Shown one piece after another: positions 17,745 through 25,601 of a DNA stretch of 64,000 nt. The notes below the pieces were generated by a model. The model ran no database searches. It worked only from the letters and a program-made list of their open reading frames with translations, and was not told the DNA's origin. The stretch spans positions 183,326 through 247,325 of the forward strand of contig NZ_JBDZDV010000004.1 of NCBI RefSeq assembly GCF_040544485.1. The letters run 5' to 3'. The stretch's first letter is position 1. Each line of letters starts with the position of its first letter. Position numbers and translations under genes: made by a program. The DNA is from Lacicoccus halitifaciens. Lineage in GTDB: Bacteria; Bacillota; Bacilli; Staphylococcales; Salinicoccaceae.

Positions 17745-19094
17745 CTAGTCTTCAATGATTTCATTACGCGTCAAAAACTTGATGTCCACCACATTGTCAA
17801 TATAATCCGGATGCTGCATGAGGTAATACTGGAAGTCGAGGTTCGTCTTCAAGGGGCCGATGACCGTCTCTTCCAGCACATGGGTCATTTTATTGATCGC
17901 CTCCGCCCTGTCATCTCCGCTCACAATCACTTTTGCGATCATGGAATCGTAATTCGGCGGGATGTGGTAGCCCGGGTAGACTGCCGTATCGACACGGACG
18001 TTCCGTCCGAGCGCAAAATGAAGTGTATCCACCGGGCCGGGGGAGGGCATGAACTTCTTCTCCGGATCTTCAGCATTGATCCGCGTCTCGATCGCAAAGC
18101 CATTGACCGTAATCTCCTCCTGGCTCACATTCAATTCGTTGAATAAAGCCACTTCCACCTGAAGGCGGACGATGTCTATCCCCGTAATCGTTTCCGTGAC
18201 GGTATGCTCCACCTGGATGCGGGTGTTCATCTCTATGAAATGAAATGCATCCTCTTCCTCCACGTAGAGGTATTCGACCGTGCCGGCACCCCCGTACTCG
18301 AGTTTCGCAATTGCATCCCGCGTCGTTTCCGTGATGTATTTACGGGATTCCTCAGAGAGTATATGCGCAGGAGCTTCTTCAATCAGCTTCTGGTTGTTCC
18401 GCTGGATCGAGCAGTCCCTTTCGTAAAGGTGGACGGCATCACCTTTGCCGTCACCGACGACCTGCACTTCGATATGCCTTGCTTTCGGGATATAGCGCTC
18501 CACGTAGATCCTGTCATCGTCGAATGCGTTCTTCGCCTCCTTCTTCGCTTCCTTGAAGCTCTTCTCAAGCGATGACTCATCATGGACGAACCGCATGCCT
18601 TTCCCGCCGCCCCCGGAAACCGCCTTGATGACGACGGGATAATCGATCGTCTCGATGACTGCCTTCACTTCATCGAGCGTCTCCACCGGGCCGTCGCTCC
18701 CGGGTATGACGGGCACTCCCGCTTCCTTCATCGTCGAGCGCGCCTCCGCCTTATCACCCATCTTCTGCATCATCTCCGAAGTCGGGCCGATGAAGATGAT
18801 GCCCTGTTCCTCACAGCGCCTCGCGAACTCCGGCGTCTCCGATAAGAAGCCGTAACCGGGGTGGATGGCATCAGCACCGCTGATTTCTGCAGCTGCAAGT
18901 ATGCTGTCTATGTTCAAATAACTCTCACTGCTCTTCGCAGGGCCGATGCAGTATGCCTCATCCGCAAGCGCCGCATGGAGGCTGTCCTTATCTGCAACGG
19001 AGTAGACGGCGACGCTCGCTATCCCCATCTCCTTCAATGTCCTGATGATTCTTACGGCAATCTCACCGCGGTTTGCAATCAACACCTTCTTCAT
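17745..19094 (-). CDS. accC: Biotin carboxylase subunit, dedicated copy in the 5-oxoproline operon
   Basis: ATP-grasp enzyme that carboxylates biotin on the carrier protein; 449 residues from the ATG at 19094, one base after the accB stop, with GAGGGTG upstream. ANRGEIAVRIIRTLKEMG, GYGFLSE, GGGGKGMR and EMNTRIQVEHTVTE are all present. The genome probably has another accBC for fatty acid synthesis; this pair sits between pxpC and pxpA, as in many Bacillota pxp clusters. Its partner carboxyltransferase would be PxpB/PxpC, whose family is named for that activity. Confidence 0.93.
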   Translation of the reverse strand: MKKVLIANRGEIAVRIIRTLKEMGIASVAVYSVADKDSLHAALADEAYCIGPAKSSESYLNIDSILAAAEISGADAIHPGYGFLSETPEFARRCEEQGIIFIGPTSEMMQKMGDKAEARSTMKEAGVPVIPGSDGPVETLDEVKAVIETIDYPVVIKAVSGGGGKGMRFVHDESSLEKSFKEAKKEAKNAFDDDRIYVERYIPKARHIEVQVVGDGKGDAVHLYERDCSIQRNNQKLIEEAPAHILSEESRKYITETTRDAIAKLEYGGAGTVEYLYVEEEDAFHFIEMNTRIQVEHTVTETITGIDIVRLQVEVALFNELNVSQEEITVNGFAIETRINAEDPEKKFMPSPGPVDTLHFALGRNVRVDTAVYPGYHIPPNYDSMIAKVIVSGDDRAEAINKMTHVLEETVIGPLKTNLDFQYYLMQHPDYIDNVVDIKFLTRNEIIED

Positions 19095-19095
19095 G

Positions 19096-19530
19096 TCATT
19101 CACCCTCTTTGCGGAGTGTCATCAGCACCTGGTCGAATTCGACGGCATCGCCATTTTCGACGAGTATTTCTTCGATCACGCCCGAGTGGTCGGTGGTGAC
19201 ATCGTTGAACACCTTCATCGCTTCTATGATGCCGATCTGGTCACCGGCCTCCACGCTGTCCCCGGCGTTCACAAAATTCTCATCGGAACCTTCCTCCTTC
19301 TGGAGGTAGAAGGTGCCGACCTGGGGTGCCTTGATTTCCGTGAGTCCGGAAGCGGATGATGCCTCTTCAGGAGCGCCCCCGTCTCCCTGACCTGCTGCGG
19401 GCGGTGCACCGGACTGGATGACTTCGCTCTTCTCGATATGAATCTTCGTATCGCCTTCTTCGACTTTGAGTTTCGTCAATTCCTCTTCCTTGAACAATTT
19501 TACAAGCTCCTTGATCTTATCGATATCCAT
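19096..19530 (-). CDS. accB: Biotin carboxyl carrier protein, dedicated copy
   Basis: 144 residues: an N-terminal helical segment, an Ala/Gly/Pro-rich linker (about 38-62) and a biotinyl domain with IIEAMKVF, where Lys106 would carry biotin. It lies 4 bp downstream of pxpC and one base before accC, so the pair is cotranslated. The position suggests it serves the pxp system rather than acetyl-CoA carboxylase. Confidence 0.92.
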   Translation of the reverse strand: MDIDKIKELVKLFKEEELTKLKVEEGDTKIHIEKSEVIQSGAPPAAGQGDGGAPEEASSASGLTEIKAPQVGTFYLQKEEGSDENFVNAGDSVEAGDQIGIIEAMKVFNDVTTDHSGVIEEILVENGDAVEFDQVLMTLRKEGE

Positions 19531-19534
19531 ATTC

Positions 19535-20524
19535 TCATACTCCCATCAGCTTCGTTATTTTTAAAGCGGTGCGCCGTCTGACCGAGGTGAAGTCGGTGAG
19601 GGGCTCAAAATATTCACCCGATCTGATGCGCTCCAGCTCTTTCTTATATTCTTCTGCTGCCTCATCCACATCGATTTCCTTGAAAATGATCTTTTCACCC
19701 GGCGGCTTCTGCACCAGTTTCGGGATATCCGCCAGTGCAACAGTCGCAATGCGTGCATATCCGCCGGCCGTCTGCCGGTCGTTCAGCAGGATGATCGGTT
19801 GCCCGTTTTTCGGCACCTGGATACTGCCGAGCTGCGTCGGCTCACTGAGCACATCATGCCCGTCCTCTGCGGTGAGTTCCGGCCCGCTGAGCCGGAAACC
19901 CATCCGGTCGCTGTCCTTCGTGATCTCATACCCGGAATTGAAGAGCTTCTCCCGGGCGTCATCACTGAAGCGTTCATACTGCTGGCCCGGGATGATGCGG
20001 ATGATGTCGTCTTCTTCGAAAGACTTGATTTTCTTCATGGTATTTTGGAACTCACCGCCCACTGTCCGGAGGACATCCCCCGCTTTCAGCGTGCGCCCTT
20101 TGAAACCACCGATGCCGCTCCTTGTATGCGTGGACCGGCTGCCGAGCACTTCCGGCACATCAAATCCCCCGGCGACACCGAGGTAGATCCTCGCACCTCT
20201 CTGGCATTTGCCGATCTTAAGCCTCTCCCCCCGCATCACCCGGATCGGCAGCCCGCTGCCGTAGGATACATCATCCACCATGATTTCCGCTTCGGCGCCG
20301 GCTGTTGCGATGACCGTCTCCTTCAGGACTTCAAGCGTCACCCCGTGCAGCGTCATTTCCAGCACTGCGGCATTTTCATCATTCCCGAGCAGTTTATTGA
20401 CCAGTTTATGCGCCCTGTAGTCCATCGCACCGGAAGGGGAGAAGCCATATGCCTGATAACCGGTCCGCCCGGCATCCTGCACTGTCGAGAACAGTCCCGG
20501 ATCCACTACTTTGAAAGTCATCAT
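19535..20524 (-). CDS. pxpC: 5-oxoprolinase subunit C (biotin-dependent carboxyltransferase-like)
   Basis: 329-residue PxpC/KipA-family subunit; start ATG at 20524 overlaps the pxpB stop codon and follows AAGGAGG. DPGLFSTVQDAGRTGYQAYG and the SPSGAMDYRAH motif at the N-terminus are diagnostic, and DRMGFRLSGP follows in the second half. With PxpB it forms the catalytic heteromer for 5-oxoproline hydrolysis. The Bacillus orthologue also binds the KinA inhibitor KipI. Confidence 0.92.
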   Translation of the reverse strand: MMTFKVVDPGLFSTVQDAGRTGYQAYGFSPSGAMDYRAHKLVNKLLGNDENAAVLEMTLHGVTLEVLKETVIATAGAEAEIMVDDVSYGSGLPIRVMRGERLKIGKCQRGARIYLGVAGGFDVPEVLGSRSTHTRSGIGGFKGRTLKAGDVLRTVGGEFQNTMKKIKSFEEDDIIRIIPGQQYERFSDDAREKLFNSGYEITKDSDRMGFRLSGPELTAEDGHDVLSEPTQLGSIQVPKNGQPIILLNDRQTAGGYARIATVALADIPKLVQKPPGEKIIFKEIDVDEAAEEYKKELERIRSGEYFEPLTDFTSVRRRTALKITKLMGV

Positions 20525-21240
20525 TCCGCCTCCCTCCTTGTGATATTGACCTCGTATACGCCATCTGCCACCTGCTGTTCGATCGCTTTGTACTCATCCT
20601 CATCAATCGACTTGAAAATGATCCGGTCACCCGCTTCATAGAGGATGCTCGGCTCCCTCTCCTCATCGAATAAAGGGACCGGCGTGCGGCCGAGCAGATT
20701 CCACCCGCCGGGCGATGTGAAAGGATACATGCCGGTCTGCTTGCCGCCGATCCCGACGGACCCTGCCGGAATGCTTGTCCGCGGATTATCAAGGCGATCC
20801 TTGAACAGTTTTTCATCCAGTCCCCCGAGGTAGGGGAAGCCCGGCATGAAACCGAGCATATACACCAGATATTCGGTGCCGCTGTGCATTTCGACCACTT
20901 CCTCAGGCGACAGCCCGTCCTCTTCGAACCTGTCGAGGTCCGGCCCGAACTCCCCGCCGTAGCATACCGGGATTTCAATGAGCTTATATTCGAAAGGCTG
21001 GCCTTCCAGGGCTTCCAAATCGATTTCCTTAAGCAATGCCTCGAGCTCCTCCCCCCGGACCTTGAATAGATCGAAGTAGATGATCAGGCTGGTATATGAG
21101 ATGACGATTTCAGTGACACCGTCGGTCCCGCGGTTTTCAAGTTCATTTTTCAGGTTAACAAGCGTTTTATTGACCGTCTCGCTGATTTCATCCCCGATGT
21201 AGACAGTGACGGCGTTTTCAGAGTACCTTTTTATATCCAT
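20521..21240 (-). CDS. pxpB: 5-oxoprolinase subunit B (KipI family)
   Basis: 239-residue PxpB/KipI-family protein, first gene of the seven-gene operon, ATG after AAAGGTGGGG. Diagnostic blocks are IPVCYGGEFGPDLDRF, HSGTEYLVYMLGFMPGFPYLGG and IPAGSVGIGGKQTGMYPF. In Bacillus subtilis KipI also inhibits sporulation kinase KinA. A non-sporulating coccus would need only the metabolic role. Confidence 0.92.
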   Translation of the reverse strand: MDIKRYSENAVTVYIGDEISETVNKTLVNLKNELENRGTDGVTEIVISYTSLIIYFDLFKVRGEELEALLKEIDLEALEGQPFEYKLIEIPVCYGGEFGPDLDRFEEDGLSPEEVVEMHSGTEYLVYMLGFMPGFPYLGGLDEKLFKDRLDNPRTSIPAGSVGIGGKQTGMYPFTSPGGWNLLGRTPVPLFDEEREPSILYEAGDRIIFKSIDEDEYKAIEQQVADGVYEVNITRREAE

Positions 21241-21322
21241 AGCATCCCCACCTTTGAAACATCATATTTTGATAATTTCATTTTATCATATTATTCAGTC
21301 TAGTCGGCAGTGTCTCAGGAAT

Positions 21323-21351
21323 GAAAAATAACCGGACTCATGTCCGGTTAT
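21323..21351 (-). terminator. Terminator overlapping the stop codon of the Acr3-like gene
   Basis: On the minus strand, AACCGGAC, loop ATGA, GTCCGGTT, then ATTTTTC. The TGA stop of the gene ending at 21338 lies in the loop. Confidence 0.85.
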
Positions 21352-22258
21352 CCTTGAATGACATTATTTTGGCTGTGAGGGCGAGGACGGGTATTTCAAT
21401 AAGCGGCCCGATGATGAGGGCGAGCGTGATGACGGGCATATCATCGAACACCACCACGGCAATCGCCAGTGCCAGCGGTGAATTCCTTGCCATCGTCGTC
21501 ATGACGAGGCTCACCGTATCGCGGTAGTTGAATTTGAAGATTTTTGCTGCAAAGTTCCCGATGAAGAAATTGATGAGGAAAAAGAGGAGGATCGGAACCA
21601 GGATCAACTGCAGCACATCCAGGTTGCTGAAAAGTATATCCCTTTCGGAAGCGAATATTGAAAACACCGCAAGACTCAAGATAACCGGGTTCAGCGAAGA
21701 CAGCCGGTGCAGGTATTGCCCGGGAAATATCAGCTTCACCGCCATCGCAAAGGCGAGCGGGATGATGAGTGTCAGGATCATTGAGAATATGACGTCCGGG
21801 GAGACCCATTCGAATACGCCGAAAAATAAATAGATGTAGACAGGCAGCAAAATGATCTGCAGTATGAAGTTCACCGGCAGGATCGTGGTGGAGAGCGCAG
21901 TATTCCCCCGCGCAAGGTTCGTGAATATGATGTACCAGTCCGTGCACGGCGTGACCAGCAGCATGAAAAGTCCCAGCCAGAGGACGGGATGGTCATATAA
22001 AAACAGATTACCGAGCACATAGGCGAGCACCGGAGTCCATAGAAAGTTGATTCCAAGTGAAATGAAATTGAATTTATAATTTTTGACCGATGCCGGGATA
22101 TCCCTGAACGGGACATCGAGGAAAATCAGGAATAAAAGCAGCATCAGCAGCGGTACAACCAACGCCCCCGTGATATCCGCCGTCGGTCCGTGCTGTCCCG
22201 CGAACAGCCCGAGAACCATCATGATCAGTATAAGCACGGGTGATAAACGATCCAGCAT
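21338..22258 (-). CDS. Bile acid:sodium symporter superfamily transporter, Acr3-like
   Basis: 306 residues, about ten hydrophobic helices. The sequence LVTPCTDWYIIFTNLARGNTAL places a Cys at the point where Acr3-type arsenite exporters have their essential cysteine (APCT). Genomes often label this branch 'arsenic resistance protein'. It is not in the ars operon 17 kb away and no ArsR site is evident, so an organic-anion or other oxyanion substrate is also possible. Confidence 0.75.
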   Translation of the reverse strand: MLDRLSPVLILIMMVLGLFAGQHGPTADITGALVVPLLMLLLFLIFLDVPFRDIPASVKNYKFNFISLGINFLWTPVLAYVLGNLFLYDHPVLWLGLFMLLVTPCTDWYIIFTNLARGNTALSTTILPVNFILQIILLPVYIYLFFGVFEWVSPDVIFSMILTLIIPLAFAMAVKLIFPGQYLHRLSSLNPVILSLAVFSIFASERDILFSNLDVLQLILVPILLFFLINFFIGNFAAKIFKFNYRDTVSLVMTTMARNSPLALAIAVVVFDDMPVITLALIIGPLIEIPVLALTAKIMSFKDNRT

Positions 22259-22376
22259 TCTTATTCATCCTTAAATATTTGATGGTGATTCACGTCTCCC
22301 ATGTTAGATTAAGCACAAAATGGGGAATTGATTTAATATTGATATAAAAGAAGTGAAGAGTAAAGGAGACTGCATT

Positions 22377-23042
22377 ATGGATATCAACGTTTTATACGAA
22401 GACGAACATCTGCTGATCATTGAGAAACCCGCCATCATCCCTTCATATAAGAGGGGCGATGAGGGAGAGAAATTGATGAGCTCGCTTAAAGAACGCAGTG
22501 AAGACGGGGGCGAAGTATACCCCGAGTCTGATGAAATTCTGGATACACCGATTGGCGGCGCCGCCGTTTTCGCCAAGACTGCTGAAGCTGCCTCACTGTT
22601 TTCAAGCGACGGTGAGAAGAGCAAAGTCGGCAGGCATTACAGGGCGATCGTGCGCGGACAGATGCCCAAAAAGGCGGATACCCTGACCAACCATCTCGTC
22701 CAGAATGAGGAGAATAATTTATACATCATCACTGACGGGGACGAAGAGGATGCGGTGAAAAGCGTCCTCCATTATGAAGTCATCGACCGTGACGAGGAGA
22801 ACGACCTGACATTGATGGATATTCAGATGGACAAAGGCTATTCATCCCTGATCCGGGTCCAGCTTGCCAATCTCGGCAACACCATCCACGGCGATACGGA
22901 CCACGGCCAGCACTACAACAAAATCGGCCAGCCGGTCGCGCTCTGGTCCCATTCCGTCGCTTTCAAGCATCCGGAAAAGGATGAGACAGTGACTGCGGAA
23001 TCCACGCCGCCAAGTGAAAAGCCCTGGAATCATTTTTATTAA
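22377..23042 (+). CDS. Degenerate RluA-family pseudouridine synthase paralogue
   Basis: 221 residues from the ATG at 22377, after AAAGGAGA. It aligns along its length with the intact RluA-family protein encoded 90 bp downstream. The catalytic block is altered: the usual HRLDRPVGG reads EILDTPIGG, keeping the Asp (about residue 56) but losing His-Arg and the following Arg. The second motif GRSHQVRVQLAN reads GYSSLIRVQLAN. This looks like a tandem duplicate that is drifting or has changed function; the reading frame is intact. Confidence 0.75.
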   Translation: MDINVLYEDEHLLIIEKPAIIPSYKRGDEGEKLMSSLKERSEDGGEVYPESDEILDTPIGGAAVFAKTAEAASLFSSDGEKSKVGRHYRAIVRGQMPKKADTLTNHLVQNEENNLYIITDGDEEDAVKSVLHYEVIDRDEENDLTLMDIQMDKGYSSLIRVQLANLGNTIHGDTDHGQHYNKIGQPVALWSHSVAFKHPEKDETVTAESTPPSEKPWNHFY

Positions 23043-23131
23043 AAACGGAGGAACTCCCTTTTCATCTTCCATATAAGCTGATTGATGATATAATCGGATG
23101 TTATTGATGATGTAAAGAAGGAGAATCACCC

Positions 23132-23809
23132 GTGAATATTAATGTGCTGTATGAGGATAATCACCTGCTGATCGTGGAGAAGCCCGTCAATATCCCGGTG
23201 CAGGAAGATGCTTCAGGCGATAAAGACCTTTTGAACATATTGAAGGATTATATCAAGAAAAATGAGAACAAGCCCGGGAATGTTTATCTCGGGCTTGTTC
23301 ACCGTCTCGACCGTCCGGTCGGCGGGGCGATCGTCTTCGCCAAAACTTCCAAAGCCGCATCCAGATTGTCGGATCAGCTGAGACGGAATAAAATCATAAG
23401 GAAATATAAGGCCGTCGTACGCGGCAGGATGCAGGTCCCTGAAAAGACGCTGACCGATCATCTGCTGAAGGATCGGAAGAAAAACCAGGTGAGCGTCGTA
23501 AAAGCAGGCGTAAAAGGCGCCAAAAAAGCGGTCCTCCACTATAAAGTCATAGGGTGGGATGAGAAAAGTGACTTAAGCCTGCTCGAGATCGAACTTGAGA
23601 CCGGCCGCTCCCACCAGGTCCGGGTGCAGCTGGCCAATGCCGGCAATGTGCTGTTCGGTGACCAGAAATACGGCCCGGGACGCAACAAGGCAGGCCAGCA
23701 GATTGCATTGTGGGCGTACATCCTTGAAGTCAAGCACCCGACGAAGGACGAGATGATATCTGTAAAATGCCCGCCGCCGGATGCGCATCCATGGAACCTT
23801 TTCTTTTAA
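23132..23809 (+). CDS. RluA-family RNA pseudouridine synthase
   Basis: 225-residue, single-domain enzyme converting uridine to pseudouridine in rRNA or tRNA; GTG start after AAGGAGA. VHRLDRPVGGAIVFAKT holds catalytic Asp60, and the second motif TGRSHQVRVQLANAGN is complete. There is no N-terminal S4 domain, like the short RluA/TruC-type enzymes. The target nucleotide is not predictable. Confidence 0.9.
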   Translation: MNINVLYEDNHLLIVEKPVNIPVQEDASGDKDLLNILKDYIKKNENKPGNVYLGLVHRLDRPVGGAIVFAKTSKAASRLSDQLRRNKIIRKYKAVVRGRMQVPEKTLTDHLLKDRKKNQVSVVKAGVKGAKKAVLHYKVIGWDEKSDLSLLEIELETGRSHQVRVQLANAGNVLFGDQKYGPGRNKAGQQIALWAYILEVKHPTKDEMISVKCPPPDAHPWNLFF

Positions 23810-23820
23810 GTACTATCCGG

Positions 23821-24738
23821 TCATTCATTTTGTTTCTTCAGGGAGAGCAAAGTGATCAGCACCAGTATCAAAAACATGCCGACGAGCTGCCAGCTTTGAA
23901 ACACCACGTTCATCACAATCACGCTGGCAACGATGGCTGCGAGCGGTTCTATGGTGCCGAACAAAGTGGTCTCCTTAGCCGAAATATATTCGAGGCTCTT
24001 TATGAAGAACCAGAAGGCGATCGCCGTGCCTGCGAAGATCCCGAAAAGCAGCACGATGATTGTTGCCATATCCATCCTTCCGGCCCCGACCTCCCATACG
24101 GGATGGATGAAGTTCATCACACCGCCGGCAATGATCATCGCCCATCCCACGACGAGCACCGAAGGGAAGCGGCGGAGCAGGGCGCCTGCATAGACCGTGT
24201 AAAAAGCGAGGGAGAATCCGGAGATCACTCCCCATACCACGCCCGGCAACGGCACGGACAGGCTTTCAAACGACCCGTTCGTCAGCAGCAGGAAAGTGCC
24301 CGTAAGCGTCAAAAATATCGCCAGGGCGTCAAATGCGTTCACGCGTTCCCGTCCCTTGAACAAATACCATATGATGATGTAGACAGGCGCCAGGTACTGG
24401 AGCAGTGTCGCGATCGCCGCATTACCGTAGTCAATTGACGCCATATAGGAATACTGGACGAGCAGCATGCCGAATATGCTGAAGATGATGAGCCGTATGA
24501 CGGTCGACTTCTCCCTGAAAATGCTGAAGACGGGAATGTCTTTCGACATGAACCGGTGCACCGCCACTAAAAATATCCCGCTCGCAAGCAGCCTTGCGGT
24601 GACATACCAGTCGACGTCTATCCCTTTATTCGTGAAGAGCCAGTCCGAGGCCACACCCCCGACACCCCAGAAGAACGCCCCCGTCACTGCAAGAATGATC
24701 CCTTTCTGCCTATTGGTCAGAATCATATTCCGGCTCAT
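23821..24738 (-). CDS. EamA/DMT-family transporter
   Basis: 305-residue membrane protein with ten predicted helices in two EamA repeats (ILAVTGAFFWGVGGVASDWLF at the start; VVWGVISGFSLAFYTVYAG in the second half). It overlaps the end of the upstream deaminase gene by 4 bp (ATGA), so the two are cotranslated. Family members export amino acids, nucleobases or metabolites. The partnership with a deaminase hints at a purine or related heterocycle, but this is conjecture. Confidence 0.85.
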   Translation of the reverse strand: MSRNMILTNRQKGIILAVTGAFFWGVGGVASDWLFTNKGIDVDWYVTARLLASGIFLVAVHRFMSKDIPVFSIFREKSTVIRLIIFSIFGMLLVQYSYMASIDYGNAAIATLLQYLAPVYIIIWYLFKGRERVNAFDALAIFLTLTGTFLLLTNGSFESLSVPLPGVVWGVISGFSLAFYTVYAGALLRRFPSVLVVGWAMIIAGGVMNFIHPVWEVGAGRMDMATIIVLLFGIFAGTAIAFWFFIKSLEYISAKETTLFGTIEPLAAIVASVIVMNVVFQSWQLVGMFLILVLITLLSLKKQNE

Positions 24739-25211
24739 CGTCTGTGGTATTCATACTGCAGTTTTTTCACTTCTCCGGATAATTCAGGGTCCGGTCCGTC
24801 GGCCTGCACACCCCTCAACACTTCCGTGACGTCCAGACCTCTCAGCATGCCGTCTTCAATCCCCATATCCTTCTTCCATTCTTTCAGCTGCTCGCCGGAA
24901 CTCGCATATACGATCCGGCCGAGCCCCGCAAGTCCGTGGGCCGAAGCACACATCGAACAATGCTCCCCCGACGTGTAGACGACAGTGTCTCTCCTGTCTT
25001 CTTCCGGCAGATGGGCGATTGCCCATTTTGCGATTTCGAATTCAGGGTGCCGGGTGTTGTCCCCCTCGGCATCACGGTTGTGATCTTCGAATAAAACCTC
25101 CCCGTCCTTTGAAACGAGCACCGAGCCGAAAGGCGAGTTCCCTTTTTCCAGTGCCTCCCGGGCAAGTTCCACACACCTTCTTAAGTATCTTCTGTCTTTT
25201 TCAGTGATCAT
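24735..25211 (-). CDS. Nucleoside/guanine deaminase-family protein
   Basis: 158-residue zinc-dependent cytidine-deaminase-fold enzyme. The zinc and proton-shuttle residues are His55 and Glu57 in RHPEFE, and Cys85 and Cys88 in SGEHCSMC. The replacement of the usual HAE and PCxMC by HPE and EHCSMC separates it from TadA and points to a guanine, ammeline or other small-molecule deaminase. It is first in a two-gene unit with a DMT exporter. Confidence 0.82.
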   Translation of the reverse strand: MITEKDRRYLRRCVELAREALEKGNSPFGSVLVSKDGEVLFEDHNRDAEGDNTRHPEFEIAKWAIAHLPEEDRRDTVVYTSGEHCSMCASAHGLAGLGRIVYASSGEQLKEWKKDMGIEDGMLRGLDVTEVLRGVQADGPDPELSGEVKKLQYEYHRR

Positions 25212-25297
25212 TGATATCCCCCTTATACAGTTTAGTCATACTATACCAAATTTGAGATGTGCACCTCATCACTTTTAGCTGCCGTTCAGCATGGCCA

Positions 25298-25501
25298 TAA
25301 TACGAGCAACATCCAATTTCGAGGTGACTTGCTCGTTTTCTGTAGCGATAATCCGAGCATGATCCGATTTCAAAGCCACTTGCTCGTTTTTTTATGTCCG
25401 TAATACGAGCATACTTCGATTTTGAAGTGACTCGCTCGTTTTTCACGACTTTAATCCGAGCAACACCCGAATCTCGGGCCACTTGCTCGTTTTACAGAGA
25501 G
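25298..25501. repeat. 51-bp-period tandem array of hairpin units (array B)
   Basis: Four units begin at 25298, 25349, 25401 and 25452 (periods 51, 52, 51), each opening TAATMCGAGC and containing GCTCGTTTT about 30 bp later. CGAGC(AA) and (TT)GCTCG pair in every unit. The inner part differs in sequence but still pairs in unit 3 (ACTTC with GAAGT) and unit 4 (CCCGA with TCGGG). Read on the plus strand each hairpin is followed by T residues. With the promoter at 25541-25570 it fills most of the 390-bp gap between the divergent deaminase and MmgE genes. Confidence 0.8.
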
Positions 25502-25540
25502 TGGGACCAAACTCTTAATTTACAGATTCTTCTGAAATCG

Positions 25541-25570
25541 TTTGCCTTTGGCTATTGTATCCAATATAAT
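25541..25570 (+). promoter_or_regulatory. Promoter of the MmgE-gntR unit with a GntR-type operator
   Basis: TTGCCT (25542-25547), 17 bp, TATAAT (25565-25570). The near-palindrome ATTGTATCCAAT (25554-25565) occupies the spacer and touches the -10 box. The same 12-mer lies in the same place in the promoter at 27700-27729. The form ATTG-N4-CAAT is typical of FCD-class GntR regulators such as the one encoded at 27005. Confidence 0.7.
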
Positions 25571-25601
25571 GAGGGCAACAATCAAAAGGAGGTTGGATGT
25601 A

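Noticed and set aside
25201..25482. A minus-strand reading frame of 93 codons with 17-residue repeats across array B
   Set aside because: The peptide repeat follows from the 51-bp DNA period. There is no ribosome site, one unit is 52 bp and breaks the pattern, and the dyads explain the conservation better.
14767..25501. Possible CRISPR arrays
   Set aside because: The units are degenerate throughout and lack the pattern of identical repeats with unique spacers; no cas genes are nearby.
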